Below the pieces are notes generated by a model. It was not told where the DNA came from. It was given only the letters and a program-made list of their open reading frames with translations, and did not search any database. From positions 1,522,793 to 1,586,792 of the forward strand of contig CM030932.1 of NCBI GenBank assembly GCA_018136815.1: 64,000 nucleotides of DNA, written 5' to 3'. Of this stretch, positions 50,390-61,105 are shown one piece after another. Each line of letters starts with the position of its first letter. Position 1 is the first letter of the stretch. This stretch comes from Isochrysis galbana (Eukaryota > Haptophyta > Isochrysidales > Isochrysidaceae). The position numbers were made by a program, and so were the translations under genes.

Positions 50390-52024
50390 GAGCGTGTGCA
50401 CGAATTATCTAGCGCGCCCACTCCCCGCGAGGATGGTGAAGAAGAGGGGACGAGTGGGCTGGAGGCACAGCTGCGCGAGATGCGACAGCGCGGCAACCTT
50501 CAGGCGGCCAAGTCGGAGGTGAAGACGCTGCAGAGTCTGGTGTCGCGGCAGGAGGAGCAGTTGGAAGCCATGCGACGCGAGATTAGTGTCGCACAAGAGG
50601 CCGGGAGCGGAGTGTTCGACCCGGAGGAAGAGATGCGCCTTCTCGCGGAAGTCAATGGTCAGAGGCAGCAGGCCCTAGTTGCCGCCGAGCGCAGTCGAGA
50701 GGAGGCGGCTGCAGCTCAGGCAGCCTCCGCCGTGGCCGAGTCGCGGCTCGCTCTAGCTAAAGACCAGCGCGAAGCCCTCTTGCGAGAGCTGCGTCTCGTG
50801 GAGCGCGAGCTTGCTGTCGCCACACAGCAGGCAGGCAGCCGCGCACACGGCGGCGGCTATGACATGAGCGGTCATGCAGCTCTGGCTTTGTTGAATGCCA
50901 GCGCGAAGCTGAGCGAGATGCAGTGCAAGGTGAAGGAGTGCAATGAGACCATCGCCAAACTGCTGGAGGACGCTGACACCAAAGCCAGGGCGAAGGCGGC
51001 TGCCAGATCGAGGGCAGCTCTCGCGGAAGCCGAAGCACAAGATCGGAGGGAGAGGGATGAGTGGGAACAATCGCGCCAGAGGCGGAGCTTGGCGTTTGCA
51101 GCGGCTCAGCGGGACGCAATCGCAAAGAAGGAGCGGGCCAAAAAGGAAGCTGCCCGCTTGCTCCAGACCAGGAGGCAGCAGGCGCAAGCCTATGACACCA
51201 AGCTCTCGAATCTCAAGAGAACCCTCGCGCGCGCGAGCGTGAAGACACTTTACGGCAAGGATCCATCCGCCCCAACCACACCCCTGCGCACTCTGTGCGC
51301 TACACCACCCCACGGCGGCAGGTCCCAGCTGGGGGGTGCAGGCCTCACGGGCTCAGCATCCCTGCCTTCTCTCACGGGCCGGCGGAGTGCGCTCGTCGAG
51401 CCGGGGGCGGGTGCGTCCAATTTCTCACCTAGCAGCTTGCGTCTCACGCGCTCCGGCCACCTTTCCACGCTCTCCCAAGGCGAGATCGCGGCAGCACTCC
51501 TCGCCGCAGCTCATCAGCAGGGCACCCCCATCCGGTCCAGAACAGAGACGCTGCCAGCCATGGCAAGTATCAGGGAAAGAATGCGCGCCCACCGGTCCTC
51601 CGCGGGCCGCGCCGACCTCTCCAGCCCCCTATCTGCTATTGCTGAGGTGCCCCTTCCGCCAAGCCGCTACGGGAGCCGGGCCTCGACCCCATCGGAGCTG
51701 AGAGAGGCGGCTTCACACTCCCTGCCCTCGAGCTGCGGCGGCAGCCGAGCCACCAGCGCCCTCTTAGACAAGGCCGCTGGCCAGCAAGGCGAACGGACGG
51801 CGCAACCCGCGCACAGTCCGGCTCATCTCGTGAGCTCCACGAACCCGAGCCGAACCGCATCCGCCTCTCCACGGCTAGCCGACTCCACCTACCTAGCCGC
51901 ACAACCTGGCAGCAGAGTAGCATGCCGGTGCGCCCCAACACGAATTTCTACGATTGACACCGCCTACGGGGTCATGAGGAGATCAGGTAGCAAATCTAGC
52001 CACCCAAGAGTTGAGACAACATGA
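50384..52024 (+). CDS. Coiled-coil protein of unknown function
   Basis: A single exon of 546 codons starts MSERVHELSSAPTPREDG. Residues about 25-290 are a long alpha-helical coiled coil with heptads (LEAQLREMRQRGNLQAAKSE, LQSLVSRQEEQLEAMRREIS, AERSREEAAAAQAASAVAES, AAQRDAIAKKERAKKEAARL). A Gly-containing break lies near 155. The C-terminal half is Ser/Pro/Arg-rich and probably disordered, with possible phosphorylation sites. There is no catalytic motif, signal peptide or membrane helix. Such proteins are often centrosomal, ciliary or cytoskeletal, but that is only inference. Codon usage and the stop-free frame support a real gene. Confidence 0.75.
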   Translation: MSERVHELSSAPTPREDGEEEGTSGLEAQLREMRQRGNLQAAKSEVKTLQSLVSRQEEQLEAMRREISVAQEAGSGVFDPEEEMRLLAEVNGQRQQALVAAERSREEAAAAQAASAVAESRLALAKDQREALLRELRLVERELAVATQQAGSRAHGGGYDMSGHAALALLNASAKLSEMQCKVKECNETIAKLLEDADTKARAKAAARSRAALAEAEAQDRRERDEWEQSRQRRSLAFAAAQRDAIAKKERAKKEAARLLQTRRQQAQAYDTKLSNLKRTLARASVKTLYGKDPSAPTTPLRTLCATPPHGGRSQLGGAGLTGSASLPSLTGRRSALVEPGAGASNFSPSSLRLTRSGHLSTLSQGEIAAALLAAAHQQGTPIRSRTETLPAMASIRERMRAHRSSAGRADLSSPLSAIAEVPLPPSRYGSRASTPSELREAASHSLPSSCGGSRATSALLDKAAGQQGERTAQPAHSPAHLVSSTNPSRTASASPRLADSTYLAAQPGSRVACRCAPTRISTIDTAYGVMRRSGSKSSHPRVETT

Positions 52025-52847
52025 TGCCGCCCGCCACAAGAGGATTGGCGATGCTGCTTCGGCCCTCACGAAATTTCACTCATGCAATGTCAGGTGTGCG
52101 TGGTGTGGTGACGGGCCTTGATGGTCATGCCACCAGGGATAGATGATGATTGGTAACTATCACAGATGGCCCCCCCGCCTCTCTTTTTACTTTCTAAGCC
52201 TAGTGGGACTTCTTTTCACGTGAGGAGAGGCGACGGACCCACTCTCTTCCTTTTCTCTTTCCTCTCCTTCTCACCCCCCAACGAGCATGTCCCGTTTATG
52301 TTAGTTCTCTACGTGTTACTGTGAGTGCGCGTTTGATAGTGGTGTGAGAGAATTGTAAGAGGAACTTTGGCACCCGCATCTGATCTGGAGAGAGCGCGAG
52401 CGATGGCGTCGCTCTCTCTCCTCTCGGCCGCCCTGGTCACCGCGATGGTGCCAGGGCGATATGGAGCTGCTGCACGGGATGGGATGGGGCCCCCTTGGAC
52501 CCATCCCGTGGGCTGGGGCAGACCTGCTGGTGTGGTGTTCCACGCCTCTTGCGTGTGACACTTCGTGCCCCTGGGAGGTCTCGGCCCCCTCTTCTCGCGT
52601 CCTTTTCAAGTATCGCCGCGCTTTGGCGGCATTCGTATGTCGCGCGGGGTGTCGGCCTGTAAAGATACCGTAAACAGGCGTGAGTATTACCTTTTTTTGT
52701 GTCAGATCCTGTCGTTTTTTTGTCGTGCTTTTTTTGTCGTTCTCTTCGTTCTCCTACGGGCGTGCGATGCCTGCGCGCGCCATGGCCCCCCTCTAAGGGG
52801 ACCCTCGGGTCCCCCCAGAGGGCCCAGCTAGGCCAGCTCAGGGGGCA
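52025..52847. other. Intergenic with repeat scraps
   Basis: No gene is seen in 52025-52740. From about 52765 to 52860 (GCGCGCCATGGC, CCAGCTCAGGGGGCAG, GGCTGGGC) the sequence matches the minus-oriented N module and reaches into the start of the next reading frame. Confidence 0.4.
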
Positions 52848-53912
52848 GTGGAGCCTGGGGCTGGGCGCGCGGTCTACCCGGCACTGCGCCCGCACATCGA
52901 GACGCTCGAGATGGTCGCGCGATCCGACCTGACGGAGGGCGTCCTGTGGGCGCACGCGGGCGTGCGCCGGCTGCGCTTCGTGGGCAACTCGGCGTTCGCG
53001 CGCGCGCTGATCGCACGGCTCGGCGCGCTGCCGCAGCTGCGCTCGCTCGACCTGACGCTGCGCAACACCTACACCGCGCCGGAGCGTGCCGACGAGCTCG
53101 CACAGCTGCTACAGGCGGGCCAGCTCTCGCGGCTCGACACGCTGGCCATCGACGGGGTGTCGCGTGCCGAGCTGGCGCAGCTCGCCGTGCTGCTCCCACC
53201 GGCCGCCGCCACCTCGCTCGGCCTGCGGTACGCCGACCTCGACCTCCTCGCGGCGTGGCCCGACGCCACGGTGCCCATCGAGCAGATCGCAGCGGTCGCC
53301 GAGCGGCTGGGGGACGCGCCGGTGGTCGACACCGAGCGTGTGCTCCGTCTCGCGGCGGAACTCGAGCTCTTCGAGTACCTCGATCGTCTGCTAAGGCTCG
53401 ATGGCGTGGCGCGGCACGGCGCGCGCGCGCTCGTCCACGCGGTGAGCCGCCGGTCGCCCCGCGTGATGCGGCAGCTCCTCGAGGCCAACGTGGCGCAGCC
53501 GCGCAACGCGCTGCTCCAGGTCTGCCAAGAGCTCGGCGGTGGTGGCACAGGGGAGGAGTGCGCGCTCCTTCTGCTCGCCCACGGTGCCGACCCCAACCGG
53601 GCCGGCGGAGAGTACATCATCGCCGGCAGCGACAGTGACAGCGATGAGCTCAACTTCGAGTACTCCTACCCCCTCCAGATGGCCTGCCGGCACGGCGCGG
53701 TGGCGCTCACGCGCGCGCTGCTGCGCGCCGGCGCCGTGGCGTACGCGGAGGACATGACGGTGGCCTTTGGCCCCGTCCCCGCACGCTTCCCCGGCTCCCC
53801 ATTGTTCACCCCCCATGCTCGAGTCGGGCCCTACATCTCATGTCACAGTTCATCCTCCACTCACACCCAGACGCACCACAGCCACAGCTCCACACGATCC
53901 GCAACATGGTAG
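52848..53912 (+). CDS. Ankyrin/LRR-like protein with repeat-derived ends, possibly a gene remnant
   Basis: The frame from ATG 52848 starts in element-N sequence (MEPGAGR). From about 52862 it becomes a coherent protein: YPALRPHIETLEMVARSDL, LRFVGNSAF, LPQLRSLDLTLRN (leucine-rich-repeat style), LVHAVSRRSPRVMRQLLEANV, ECALLLLAHGADPNRAGGEY and YPLQMACRHGAVALTRALLRAG (ankyrin style). After about residue 305 it runs into a C-rich tract and loses sense. The original N and C termini therefore appear to have been replaced by repeat DNA, unless introns remove the junctions. Ankyrin repeats mediate protein binding; no specific partner is suggested. Confidence 0.55.
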   Translation: MEPGAGRAVYPALRPHIETLEMVARSDLTEGVLWAHAGVRRLRFVGNSAFARALIARLGALPQLRSLDLTLRNTYTAPERADELAQLLQAGQLSRLDTLAIDGVSRAELAQLAVLLPPAAATSLGLRYADLDLLAAWPDATVPIEQIAAVAERLGDAPVVDTERVLRLAAELELFEYLDRLLRLDGVARHGARALVHAVSRRSPRVMRQLLEANVAQPRNALLQVCQELGGGGTGEECALLLLAHGADPNRAGGEYIIAGSDSDSDELNFEYSYPLQMACRHGAVALTRALLRAGAVAYAEDMTVAFGPVPARFPGSPLFTPHARVGPYISCHSSSSTHTQTHHSHSSTRSATW

Positions 53913-54830
53913 CGGAGGGGTGCCTTCCTCACCCTCCCATCCTCTCCTCACTCCTCGCATCCCCACCACCGCCGCTCCTCCAGCCCCATCCGCCTCACCC
54001 AGCTCTCACCAACCATCTCACATGATCTACCCACAATCCACACAACCACAGCCACACTAGCCACAACACACCGATACCACCGCCACACCTGCACAGCCAG
54101 CGTTCTACTCCCCTCTCCCGCCTTTTGCCACGCCCAAGCCCTCGCCTCTCGACCCGCCCGACGCCCTCACCGCCGTCCCTGCCCTCCCCACTACCCACCT
54201 TTTCCCCTTTCTTCCGAACCCTCAGCATACCATCACCAATCTGCCCCAGCCGAACCAACCCCATCACCTCTCCTCGCACTCCTCGCCCGGCCACCCTCCT
54301 CTCATTGACTCCAACCTCTACCGGCTTCCGCCGGGCGCCGTCCCATCCCCGTCACCGCTCCACCTCTACAATCATCACCCCTCCATACCCATCTCCCTTC
54401 CCTTGCCTTCACCCACCTACCACACCCTTCCCCACCTTCCGACACACGCCCTTCAGCAACCCCACCCAACCACCCCCCCTCCCGCGCTCGCCATCGCCCA
54501 TCCCTACCCACTCGCCGCCGACTCATCACTCGCCGCCGCCATAGCACACCACCTCTTCTACCTCCAATCCACCCAACCCTCCCCGATTCCCCACCCAACG
54601 CCACCACCGCCGACAACAGCACCCCCACCGCCTCCGCCGACGTCGACGGCACCTCCCCCTCCGCCGCCGCCGCCTCCCCCGCCACCTCCGCCACCTCCCC
54701 CACCGGCGAAGCCCCCGCCGCCTCCCCCACTCCCGCCACCCTCGTCATCGCCGCCCTCGCCCGGCCTCTACGACCTCACCTACGACCCACTCGATTTCGA
54801 CGCGCCCCGCTCCGACCGCCCGCCTACAAG
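53860..54830 (+). repeat. Almost G-free C/A/T-rich tract (~0.97 kb)
   Basis: The plus strand is strongly strand-asymmetric, with CCACC, CCTCC and CACA units and very few G. One frame encodes long polyproline (about 54600-54740). It looks like expanded low-complexity DNA. It is bounded by the ankyrin-like frame on the left and a LINE 3' piece on the right. It could form triplex or i-motif structure. Confidence 0.7.
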
Positions 54831-54837
54831 AAACAGA

Positions 54838-55214
54838 TCGACGGCTCAGAAAACCAAAGACGGACTCTTTGCTCTTTGCATACCCGAACTCACCGACGCC
54901 CGACAGCCTAAAAGCCCTTTACCTCATAGCATGGAGATACATAATGGGCGACTTCTACAGAGTAGAATTCGACCACTATACCTTTCACCTTTCACGACGT
55001 GCCGGTCATCCTCAGCAGGTTCACGGTCCTCGTCAGAGGCCTTGAGCCCCCGGACGGAAGCCCGACCGCACGTACGAACAAGGCTTCCCAAGGCAGGAAG
55101 CCGAAGATCAAGTCTCCACGAGAACTCAGCACCCCTATCTTTACGATTAACGACAAGGGAACCCTAGTCATGAGTACGAACCTATCGCTAATAGCACAAG
55201 CGCTTAACGGCTAG
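54838..55214 (+). pseudogene. LINE C-terminal domain piece with frameshift
   Basis: Plus-strand sequence reads LLFAYPNSPTPDSLKALYLI and AWRYIMGDFYRVEFDHYTF in one frame. After a shift near 54990 it continues VILSRFTVLVRGLEPPDGSP, RKPKIKSPRELSTPIF and ends SLIAQALNG at 55214. It is the same LINE 3' end as at 59783, 5'-truncated. The duplicated CTTTCACCTTTCACG near 54983 marks the frameshift. Confidence 0.75.
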
Positions 55215-55326
55215 CCTGATCGCGCGTGCCCCCGCCGCGACCCGCTCCTCACAGGACGGAGAGAGAGAGCCAGAATGAAGAGACCAGGTAGAGAGGACCA
55301 GAAGGGAGCAAGGGAGATACAGAGAG

Positions 55327-55501
<175 letters not shown>

Positions 55502-55659
55502 AGAAGAGATATATATCTTCTCTCTCCGTCTCGCCCCTTCCCCTCTCTCCCTCTCTTCTCTTTTTCTCCCATCTCTCACTCCCTAGTTTTCTCCTTCCCT
55601 ATCCCCACGCGCCCGCCGCCGCCGCCGCCCCGCCCCCGCTCCGGCCGCTGCCGCGCCCT

Positions 55660-56744
55660 ATGTCGCGCAAGGACAAGCGCATGGACGCCTTCGCGCGGGA
55701 GGCATTCCGTCTGGGCGCGCTCCGCTGCTTCAAGCACTTCGACGTCGAGCTGCGCGGGCGCGAGGAGCTGCTACTCACAGTGCACGCGGGTGGGGGTGAG
55801 CGCAACTATTGGGCGCCTGTCATCGAGCCAATGATAGACGTGGACGCCGAGCCGATACCACCGGCCTCACCGTGCGAGCGCGAGGCACGGAGCCACGAGT
55901 GGAACGCCTCGCCTGACGTGGTCTTCCTCATCGGTGGCTACGCCCACTACGCCGTGCCGCTGGTGTGGATCCGCGCCGGCCACTCACTCGTTGGCACCTT
56001 CCACCATCCGGAGACGCACAACGCGCCAGTCTCGCTTGAGAGCACCAACGCGTGGGGCGAGCGGGTGGTGCGCGTGTGGGAGGTGGTCGCAGAGCTGGTC
56101 GCCGCGATTGCCTGCCCGGCGCCCTCCAACCCGTTCGAGCTGGACCAAGGTGCGCGTGTACCCGGCGCTCCCCGACGGCCGCATTGCAGCCCCGCTCACT
56201 CCACCCCCCCTCCGCCGTGCGGCCGCGCGACAGGAGCGCTCGCGAGCGAGCCCGCGTCCGACGCGCTCCTCATGATGGGGTCCCTCGCCTCCTACCTACG
56301 GGAGATCCACTTGAACTCGGCGAGGTTCGGTCCTCTGGGTGTGTGGTCAGCCCCCCACCAGCACCACCAATGCTACCGCAACCCTCGGCGTGTGCTCAAC
56401 TGCCCCCCCCCTTCCCCCCCCCCGCCCGGGCGGCAGTGGAGCCCGACCTGATGAGCGTGATGCGTATCCTCGCCGGCCACCTTGAGGCGGTCGCAACCTC
56501 CCCACATGTCGCGCCTCTCCTCTCCTCGCCGACCAGCATCGCGCGCAACTCATCGCGCAATTCTTCCTCCCGCCGCCTCTCACTAAGCGAGAACTCGTCG
56601 CAGTCGCCGGCCTTCTTCCGCGCTTTCGCCAGCCACCCGCCCAGCAATCTCACCGCCTCGAGGCTAAGCAGCAAGATGAGCCAGGCTCCGGAGTTCTCCC
56701 CGCGCGTGCCATCTCAGCTCGTTCCCGGTGCACCGCCGCGTTAA
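55660..56744 (+). CDS. Unrecognised protein, at least two coding blocks
   Basis: The ATG at 55660 follows a C-rich leader. Block 1 encodes MSRKDKRMDAFAREAFRLGA, LRCFKHFDVELRGREELLL, PDVVFLIGGYAHYAVPLVWI, GTFHHPETHNAPVSLESTN and ERVVRVWEVVAELVAAI, then DALLMMGSLASYLREIHLN at about 56320. A donor (GCGAG|GTTCGG) follows. Block 2 (about 56437-56744) encodes EPDLMSVMRILAGHLEAVA and a Ser-rich tail ending GAPPR. The phase across the junction is not settled. The globular part has no motif I can place; the tail is probably disordered. It may be lineage-specific. Confidence 0.6.
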
Positions 56745-57484
56745 AGCCTGGGCCTCCGCGCACAGGTGCTTGCGCCGCTGTTGCTTGTTCTTGTTTGTCT
56801 TGTGTTCTCGAGGAAAATTGCGTCATACTTAACTGTTTACTGCCGGAGCATGCAAATGGATGCTTCAAACGACATATTTCGTCCCTGCTCGCCAACGCCT
56901 TGAGGGGTGCCCATGAGGTGCTGGGGGAGCCTCAGGGACATCCTTCCCCACACTCCCACCCATTCACAACACAAGAGGTCGAGATTGTAGTATGGAATTA
57001 CGGAGAAAATAGGCCCAGGGGCGAAGCAGCCATTTGGATGCTTCAGTTTACCAAATAATCCACGTGTGCACGTTAGAAAGAGGTGTGCTCGGATGGGGCG
57101 GCGGAGGGGCGAGGGAGGGCGGCGCGGCGCAACGGAGTGGGACTGGGAGGGAGAGGGGGGGGGGGGGGATCGGAAAAAATTTGATCATCTCTTTCTTTGC
57201 GGAAAGCGTCGCTTATATCGTTGAACATGTCTTCCTCTCTGCTCTCACCTCAAAAAACGAAACTTCGAAGCATCCATTTGCATGCTGCGCTCCCGGCAGT
57301 AAAGAGTTAAGGGGTTACACAGGGTCCCCCCTTGGCGCTCCCTCCGCTCGCTCGCACTTCTTGGCCTTTGTTCAACTAAGGTTATTACTTGCTTCACATG
57401 GGGAGGCGCTCCCGATAATGAACTTGCTGTCCATACTCATACATCACATAAAAGTGGCGAACTTCCGCTCATGTTCATGTACTC
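56745..57484. other. Intergenic stretch
   Basis: No supported gene. A G-run lies near 57160 and CATCCATTTGCATGC sequences occur in opposite orientations at 56850-56870 and 57270-57285. The right end is the target site of element N (CATCCCCTACAAACAA at 57485). Confidence 0.35.
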
Positions 57485-57500
57485 CATCCCCTACAAACAA

Positions 57501-58378
57501 TAAATAAAATAATTAATGTTATATCCTAGCCAACCCCACTAGCTAATTGGACACAACTTTTCCGTCCCGGAGTCCCGCCATGCCTGACGAGCCAGGTGTC
57601 CGAGTGCTACCGGGGGGAAGGGGCACTGCCCCCTCCCCTCGATATTTGTCCTCCCCCCAGTGCACGCACCGACGCACCGACCCCGCGCACCCCAGCACGT
57701 CCTCTCCTCGAGTCCACGCTGGGGGAAAACCCCTTTCGGGTAAAAACAACGCAGGGGGGGGGGGCACTCGTGAATGAGAGCCCAGAAGCGCTAATCTCTC
57801 TCGCCGAGGCGAGTGGCCGCGGCGAGCCGCGGCCCTTCCCTCCTGGTTCTGGTGCCCCCGTCTTCTCTTACCCAAACGGGGCGAGAAGACACGTAAACGC
57901 CGGAGGGGAGAGCTGCCACTCCCCCCTCCCCTCCCTCTTCCCTCTTCCTCCTCTCTTCCCTGCGGCTCTCGCCCATGGCGCGCGCCTGCGGCCCCTCTTC
58001 CGGTCCCCAGGAGGCCTGCAGGAGCCTGGGAGCACAGCTCAGGGGGCAGGTGAGGCTGGGGCATGGCCCTGGCCCCTCCTGCCTCTCCCTCGCTGGCTCT
58101 CGAGACCCTGCCGGTCGACAGGAGCTGGCTGGGGGCTCCTGATCAGGGGGGCCCAGGGGGAGGAGGGGTTGGTCAGAGCGAGAAGCAGGCCAACGCGGGC
58201 CAGGGCGTGCGATCTGTGCCCGACTCTCAGGGAGAGTCTGGGCAGGCTGGGTGAGTCCCCCCTACATGCCAAGGGGCAGCGCAGGGGGGTGGATGGTTCT
58301 CGCCCCCCATGAGGGGAGTCGAGAGAGTGGGGGGGGCGCGAGCCCCCCCTCCATGGCGACCAATCATAAGATTAGTGT
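57501..58378 (-). mobile_element. Complete element N, minus strand, with 16-bp target duplication
   Basis: The 878-bp copy starts on the minus strand at 58378 with the hairpin (58359-58376: ACTAATC / GATTGGT arms, TTAT loop) and CGCC-ATGG. It ends in the tail ACATTAATTATTTTATTTA at 57501. CATCCCCTACAAACAA is present at 57485-57500 and 58379-58394. The stem sequence differs from the copy at 36969 by paired changes. There is no coding capacity beyond stop-interrupted proline-rich frames. Confidence 0.92.
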
Positions 58379-58394
58379 CATCCCCTACAAACAA

Positions 58395-58502
58395 ACACTA
58401 GCGGCTCCAAAGTCGTTCCACAGGGCAATAAAGAGGTCCGTCGACAAAGTGTTATGGACCAACGCCAAACACGTGACGGAAACTACAGTCTACAGTGGAT
58501 AA
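58395..58502 (+). pseudogene. LINE polyprotein fragment (between RT and zinc finger)
   Basis: The plus frame gives KSFHRAIKRSVDKVLWTNAK and ends in a TAA stop at 58500-58502. The basic helical segment and its position before a longer LINE 3' piece suggest LINE origin, but no second copy in the window proves it. Confidence 0.35.
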
Positions 58503-58719
58503 AACCTCCGGAACACTCCTGATGATGGATTATTATTGTTGCGGGTAGGGGGAGGGGGAGTCCGTCCCCGCAGCCGAGAAGGTCGTAGCCCGGTAGCCCG
58601 GTCACTCACTCTTTTTAACCACTATTTTTCACCTCCCCTGGGCGTCCAAGGATTCCGCTGGATCCCCCCCTATCTGCCCCACCAGCCGCCTCCCCGCTCC
58701 GACCAAGCGCATTTACTTA

Positions 58720-59783
58720 TCATTAAAAAAATCGAAACCGTGACCAGCCCGACAGGGCCGAACGATGACAATACGCGTGACACGGAGGCAGGCGCCGAGA
58801 ACCCACCAGAGATCAGGGTGTCCGACAATGAAACTTACATCACCAAGATGAACAACATATGGATCCACACCGGCACAAACTATCTAGGTGAGCCAGCCGA
58901 CCTGGCGGGAGTCGCAACCCCAGAGGAAACCGGACAATACCATCTCCCCGCTAGATGGGAAAACGGGCTAAAAGGCCCGAAGTATATGGAATACCCACTA
59001 GCGGATGAATACACGCTCGGCGACAAAACACCACTCGACCGCGTTACAGTTTCAGACATAACACGAGCACTAGAGGAGAAAACCCTAGGCAACACGCCCC
59101 AACCGGCACGTGAGGCATGGGCACGAAAAATCGACCTAACCCAAGAAGAATGGAAACACGTGGCCAGCCTATACACTTTGCCCCTACTGAAACACACAGA
59201 CAAACACCCACACTTCAAGCACATCACCCACAGGAGACTGGGAACACGAAACCGCTTCAATATGGCGACCACGAAGAAATGCAGACTATGCGGAAAACAT
59301 CAAGAGAGCTCGATCCACCTGGCCAGATGCCCCGCCACAAAACAGATCTTTGCTACTATAGAAGCAGCAGCAGGATTCACCCCGGAACACAATAGGACGG
59401 CGATACAAGAAGTGAAGGACAAACTGTTCGTATACCCGAGCACACCGACGCCCGATAGCCTCAGAACCCTATACTTGATAGCATGGAGATTTATAATAAC
59501 TGACTTCTATAAGGTCGAATATGACAATTACACTTTTCACCACATCCCCGTCATCGAACGCACCCTGACCAGATTCACATTCCTCGTACGCGGCCTCGAA
59601 TCCTCGAACAAAACTTCGCTAGCGCGCACCAAGCAAGCCTCCCGAGGCAGAAGGCCAAAGATCAAGGACGCACGGGACCTTAGCGCCCCGATATTCATAG
59701 TGAACACCAAAGGTGCCCTCGCAATGAACACAAACCTGACCTTGGTGGCACAAGCTCTCGACATGGCGGAAAAACTAGCCTAA
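58720..59783 (+). pseudogene. Longest LINE 3' piece: linker, zinc finger and C-terminal domain
   Basis: An open frame of about 350 codons encodes the region downstream of RT: RVSDNETYITKMNNIWIH, YHLPARWENGLKGPKYMEYP, DLTQEEWKHVASLYTLPLL, then the finger CRLCGKHQESSIHLARC, VKDKLFVYPSTPTPDSLRTL, IAWRFIITDFYKVEYDNYTF, GRRPKIKDARDLSAPIFI and a stop at 59783. It aligns by eye with the pieces at 7826, 9015, 35205 and 55214. Having no stops, it is among the younger copies. RT itself is missing, so it is 5'-truncated. The 3' module follows at 59990. Confidence 0.85.
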
Positions 59784-60127
59784 CCTTCCAACAAACGCCG
59801 CACCCCGCGCACTCATGATCCCACGTCACAGGCCCAATGCGCAACACAGGCCCAAACCCACCCCCATGTGCCACCAACCACGAGGACCGCAAGAAAAACC
59901 GATCGTCCGATGGAGCGAGAGGAGGCCGAGAAATCGACCATCGGAGACCGGTACACGCCGCCTGCCACTGGAAACCCCGAACATGGAGCCCCTAAGTAGA
60001 GCACGAGGGGACGAGCCGCAAGGCGAGTGTAAGGGAGTATTAAGGGAAGCGGGCGTGGCTGTCGGGAGAATGTCGCAAGGCCGCGAGCGCGGAGTGAACA
60101 TTAAGAAGTTTTTTTTTCTTATCATTA
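59784..60127 (+). repeat. LINE 3' untranslated region ending in a T-run
   Basis: Follows the stop at 59783. From 59990 it carries CCTAAGTAGAGCACGAGGGG, GCCGCAAGGCG, GGGCGTGGCTG and AACATTAAGAAG, then T9 at 60110-60118. The same block ends the pieces at 6150, 30780, 17860 (-) and 44668 (-). A terminal T-run instead of an A-run is unusual for a LINE. Confidence 0.65.
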
Positions 60128-60293
60128 AAAAAACATCTGAAGATTCAGGGCTACTACACCTACTATCGGCCGGTTTCTTTCTCCTACTATCCGACAACGC
60201 CCTTGTTCCCTTCGCTCCTCCCCCTTTCCTTCCCCCCTTCGTTCCTTTGTCTTTGGTTTCCGGGGTGCGACCCAGGTGCACGGTGCACTATCT
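60128..60293 (+). repeat. Module R copy 4, upstream of an RT fragment
   Basis: After an A-run comes CATCTGAAGATTCAGGGCTA, then a pyrimidine-rich part and TTTCCGGGGTGCGACC. It is directly followed by LINE RT coding sequence, as copy 1 is followed by C-terminal coding sequence. Confidence 0.6.
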
Positions 60294-60593
60294 ATGAGGG
60301 AAGGAGACATTATACTCCTATATAAAAAAGGGGACACACGCGACCCTAGGAACTATAGACCCATCACGCTACTACAGAGCGACTACAAAATTCTAGCCAA
60401 AATACTTACGAATAGACTAAAGACGGTAATCGGGAACATTATTTCGAAGGACCAGCTTGGCTTCGTTCCCAAACGCCTAATAGGCGAAGCCACTCATTTG
60501 TTACAACTAACGTACGCGTACCTGGACGAAACAAGGGAGAGGGGAGCCGGGGCTCCTCTTAGCGCTCCAAACATCCAGGTAAAACTCTCGTAA
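60294..60593 (+). pseudogene. LINE reverse-transcriptase fragment (fingers/palm start)
   Basis: The plus frame reads REGDIILLYKKGDTRDPRNY, RPITLLQSDYKILAKILTNR, LKTVIGNIISKDQLGFVPKR and ATHLLQLTYAYLDETRE. These are RT motifs 0 to 2 of non-LTR elements (the RPI(T/S)LL and DQ-GF blocks). The YxDD box and later domains are missing. The fragment ends at 60593. Confidence 0.85.
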
Positions 60594-60699
60594 AAGAGAG
60601 AAGGGGATGGGTTGCAGCGTTGAGTCCTGCGGTCTGCCGCGCCGGCCGCCGATTCTACACCTTATCGTCCGGACGGGTGTGGCATTCCCTGTCTCTTCG

Positions 60700-60880
60700 A
60701 TCGTCGCGCACTATTCTTATAGTTCATCGTTCGTCGTTCGTCGTTCGTTCTTCGATTCTCGATTCTCGATTCTCGTCGTTCCGCGTTCTTATCGTTCTTC
60801 GTTTTCTCGTTCTCGATTCTCGATTCTCGTCGTTCCGCGTTCTCATCGGTCCTCGATTGTTCGTAACTTCTCGGTGCGTC
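60700..60880 (+). repeat. TTCG/TCGTTCTCGATTC simple-sequence tract
   Basis: Short units (CGTTCGT, CGATTCT, CGTTCTCGATTCTCG) repeat irregularly over about 150 bp. No gene. Confidence 0.75.
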
Positions 60881-61105
60881 GCTCATCACGTCTTCCGTCT
60901 TGGTTCGGCGTTTGACGTGCGGCTCTCCATCCATTCGGATTTATTGTTTCATTCGCTCTTCGGAGTTATTGTTTCATTCGCTCTTCGCTCATTCGGCCTC
61001 GTTAAGGATTGCTCTTCCACCTTCCTTGTGGCTGCTCGGAGCTTTCCGCTCTCCGTTAGGTTCTCTTCCTTCTTTCCTCGCGGGACGCTCGATCCTAGCA
61101 GGGGG

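Noticed and set aside
54403..55167. Proline-rich 254-codon frame as a gene
   Set aside because: It reads through the C-rich low-complexity tract and then out of frame through a LINE C-terminal piece. It is a chance chimera.
58251..58400. Head-to-head join at 58378 as another twin-primed LINE insertion
   Set aside because: The 16-bp duplication CATCCCCTACAAACAA shows that 57501-58378 is a complete, independent element N inserted next to LINE-like coding sequence.
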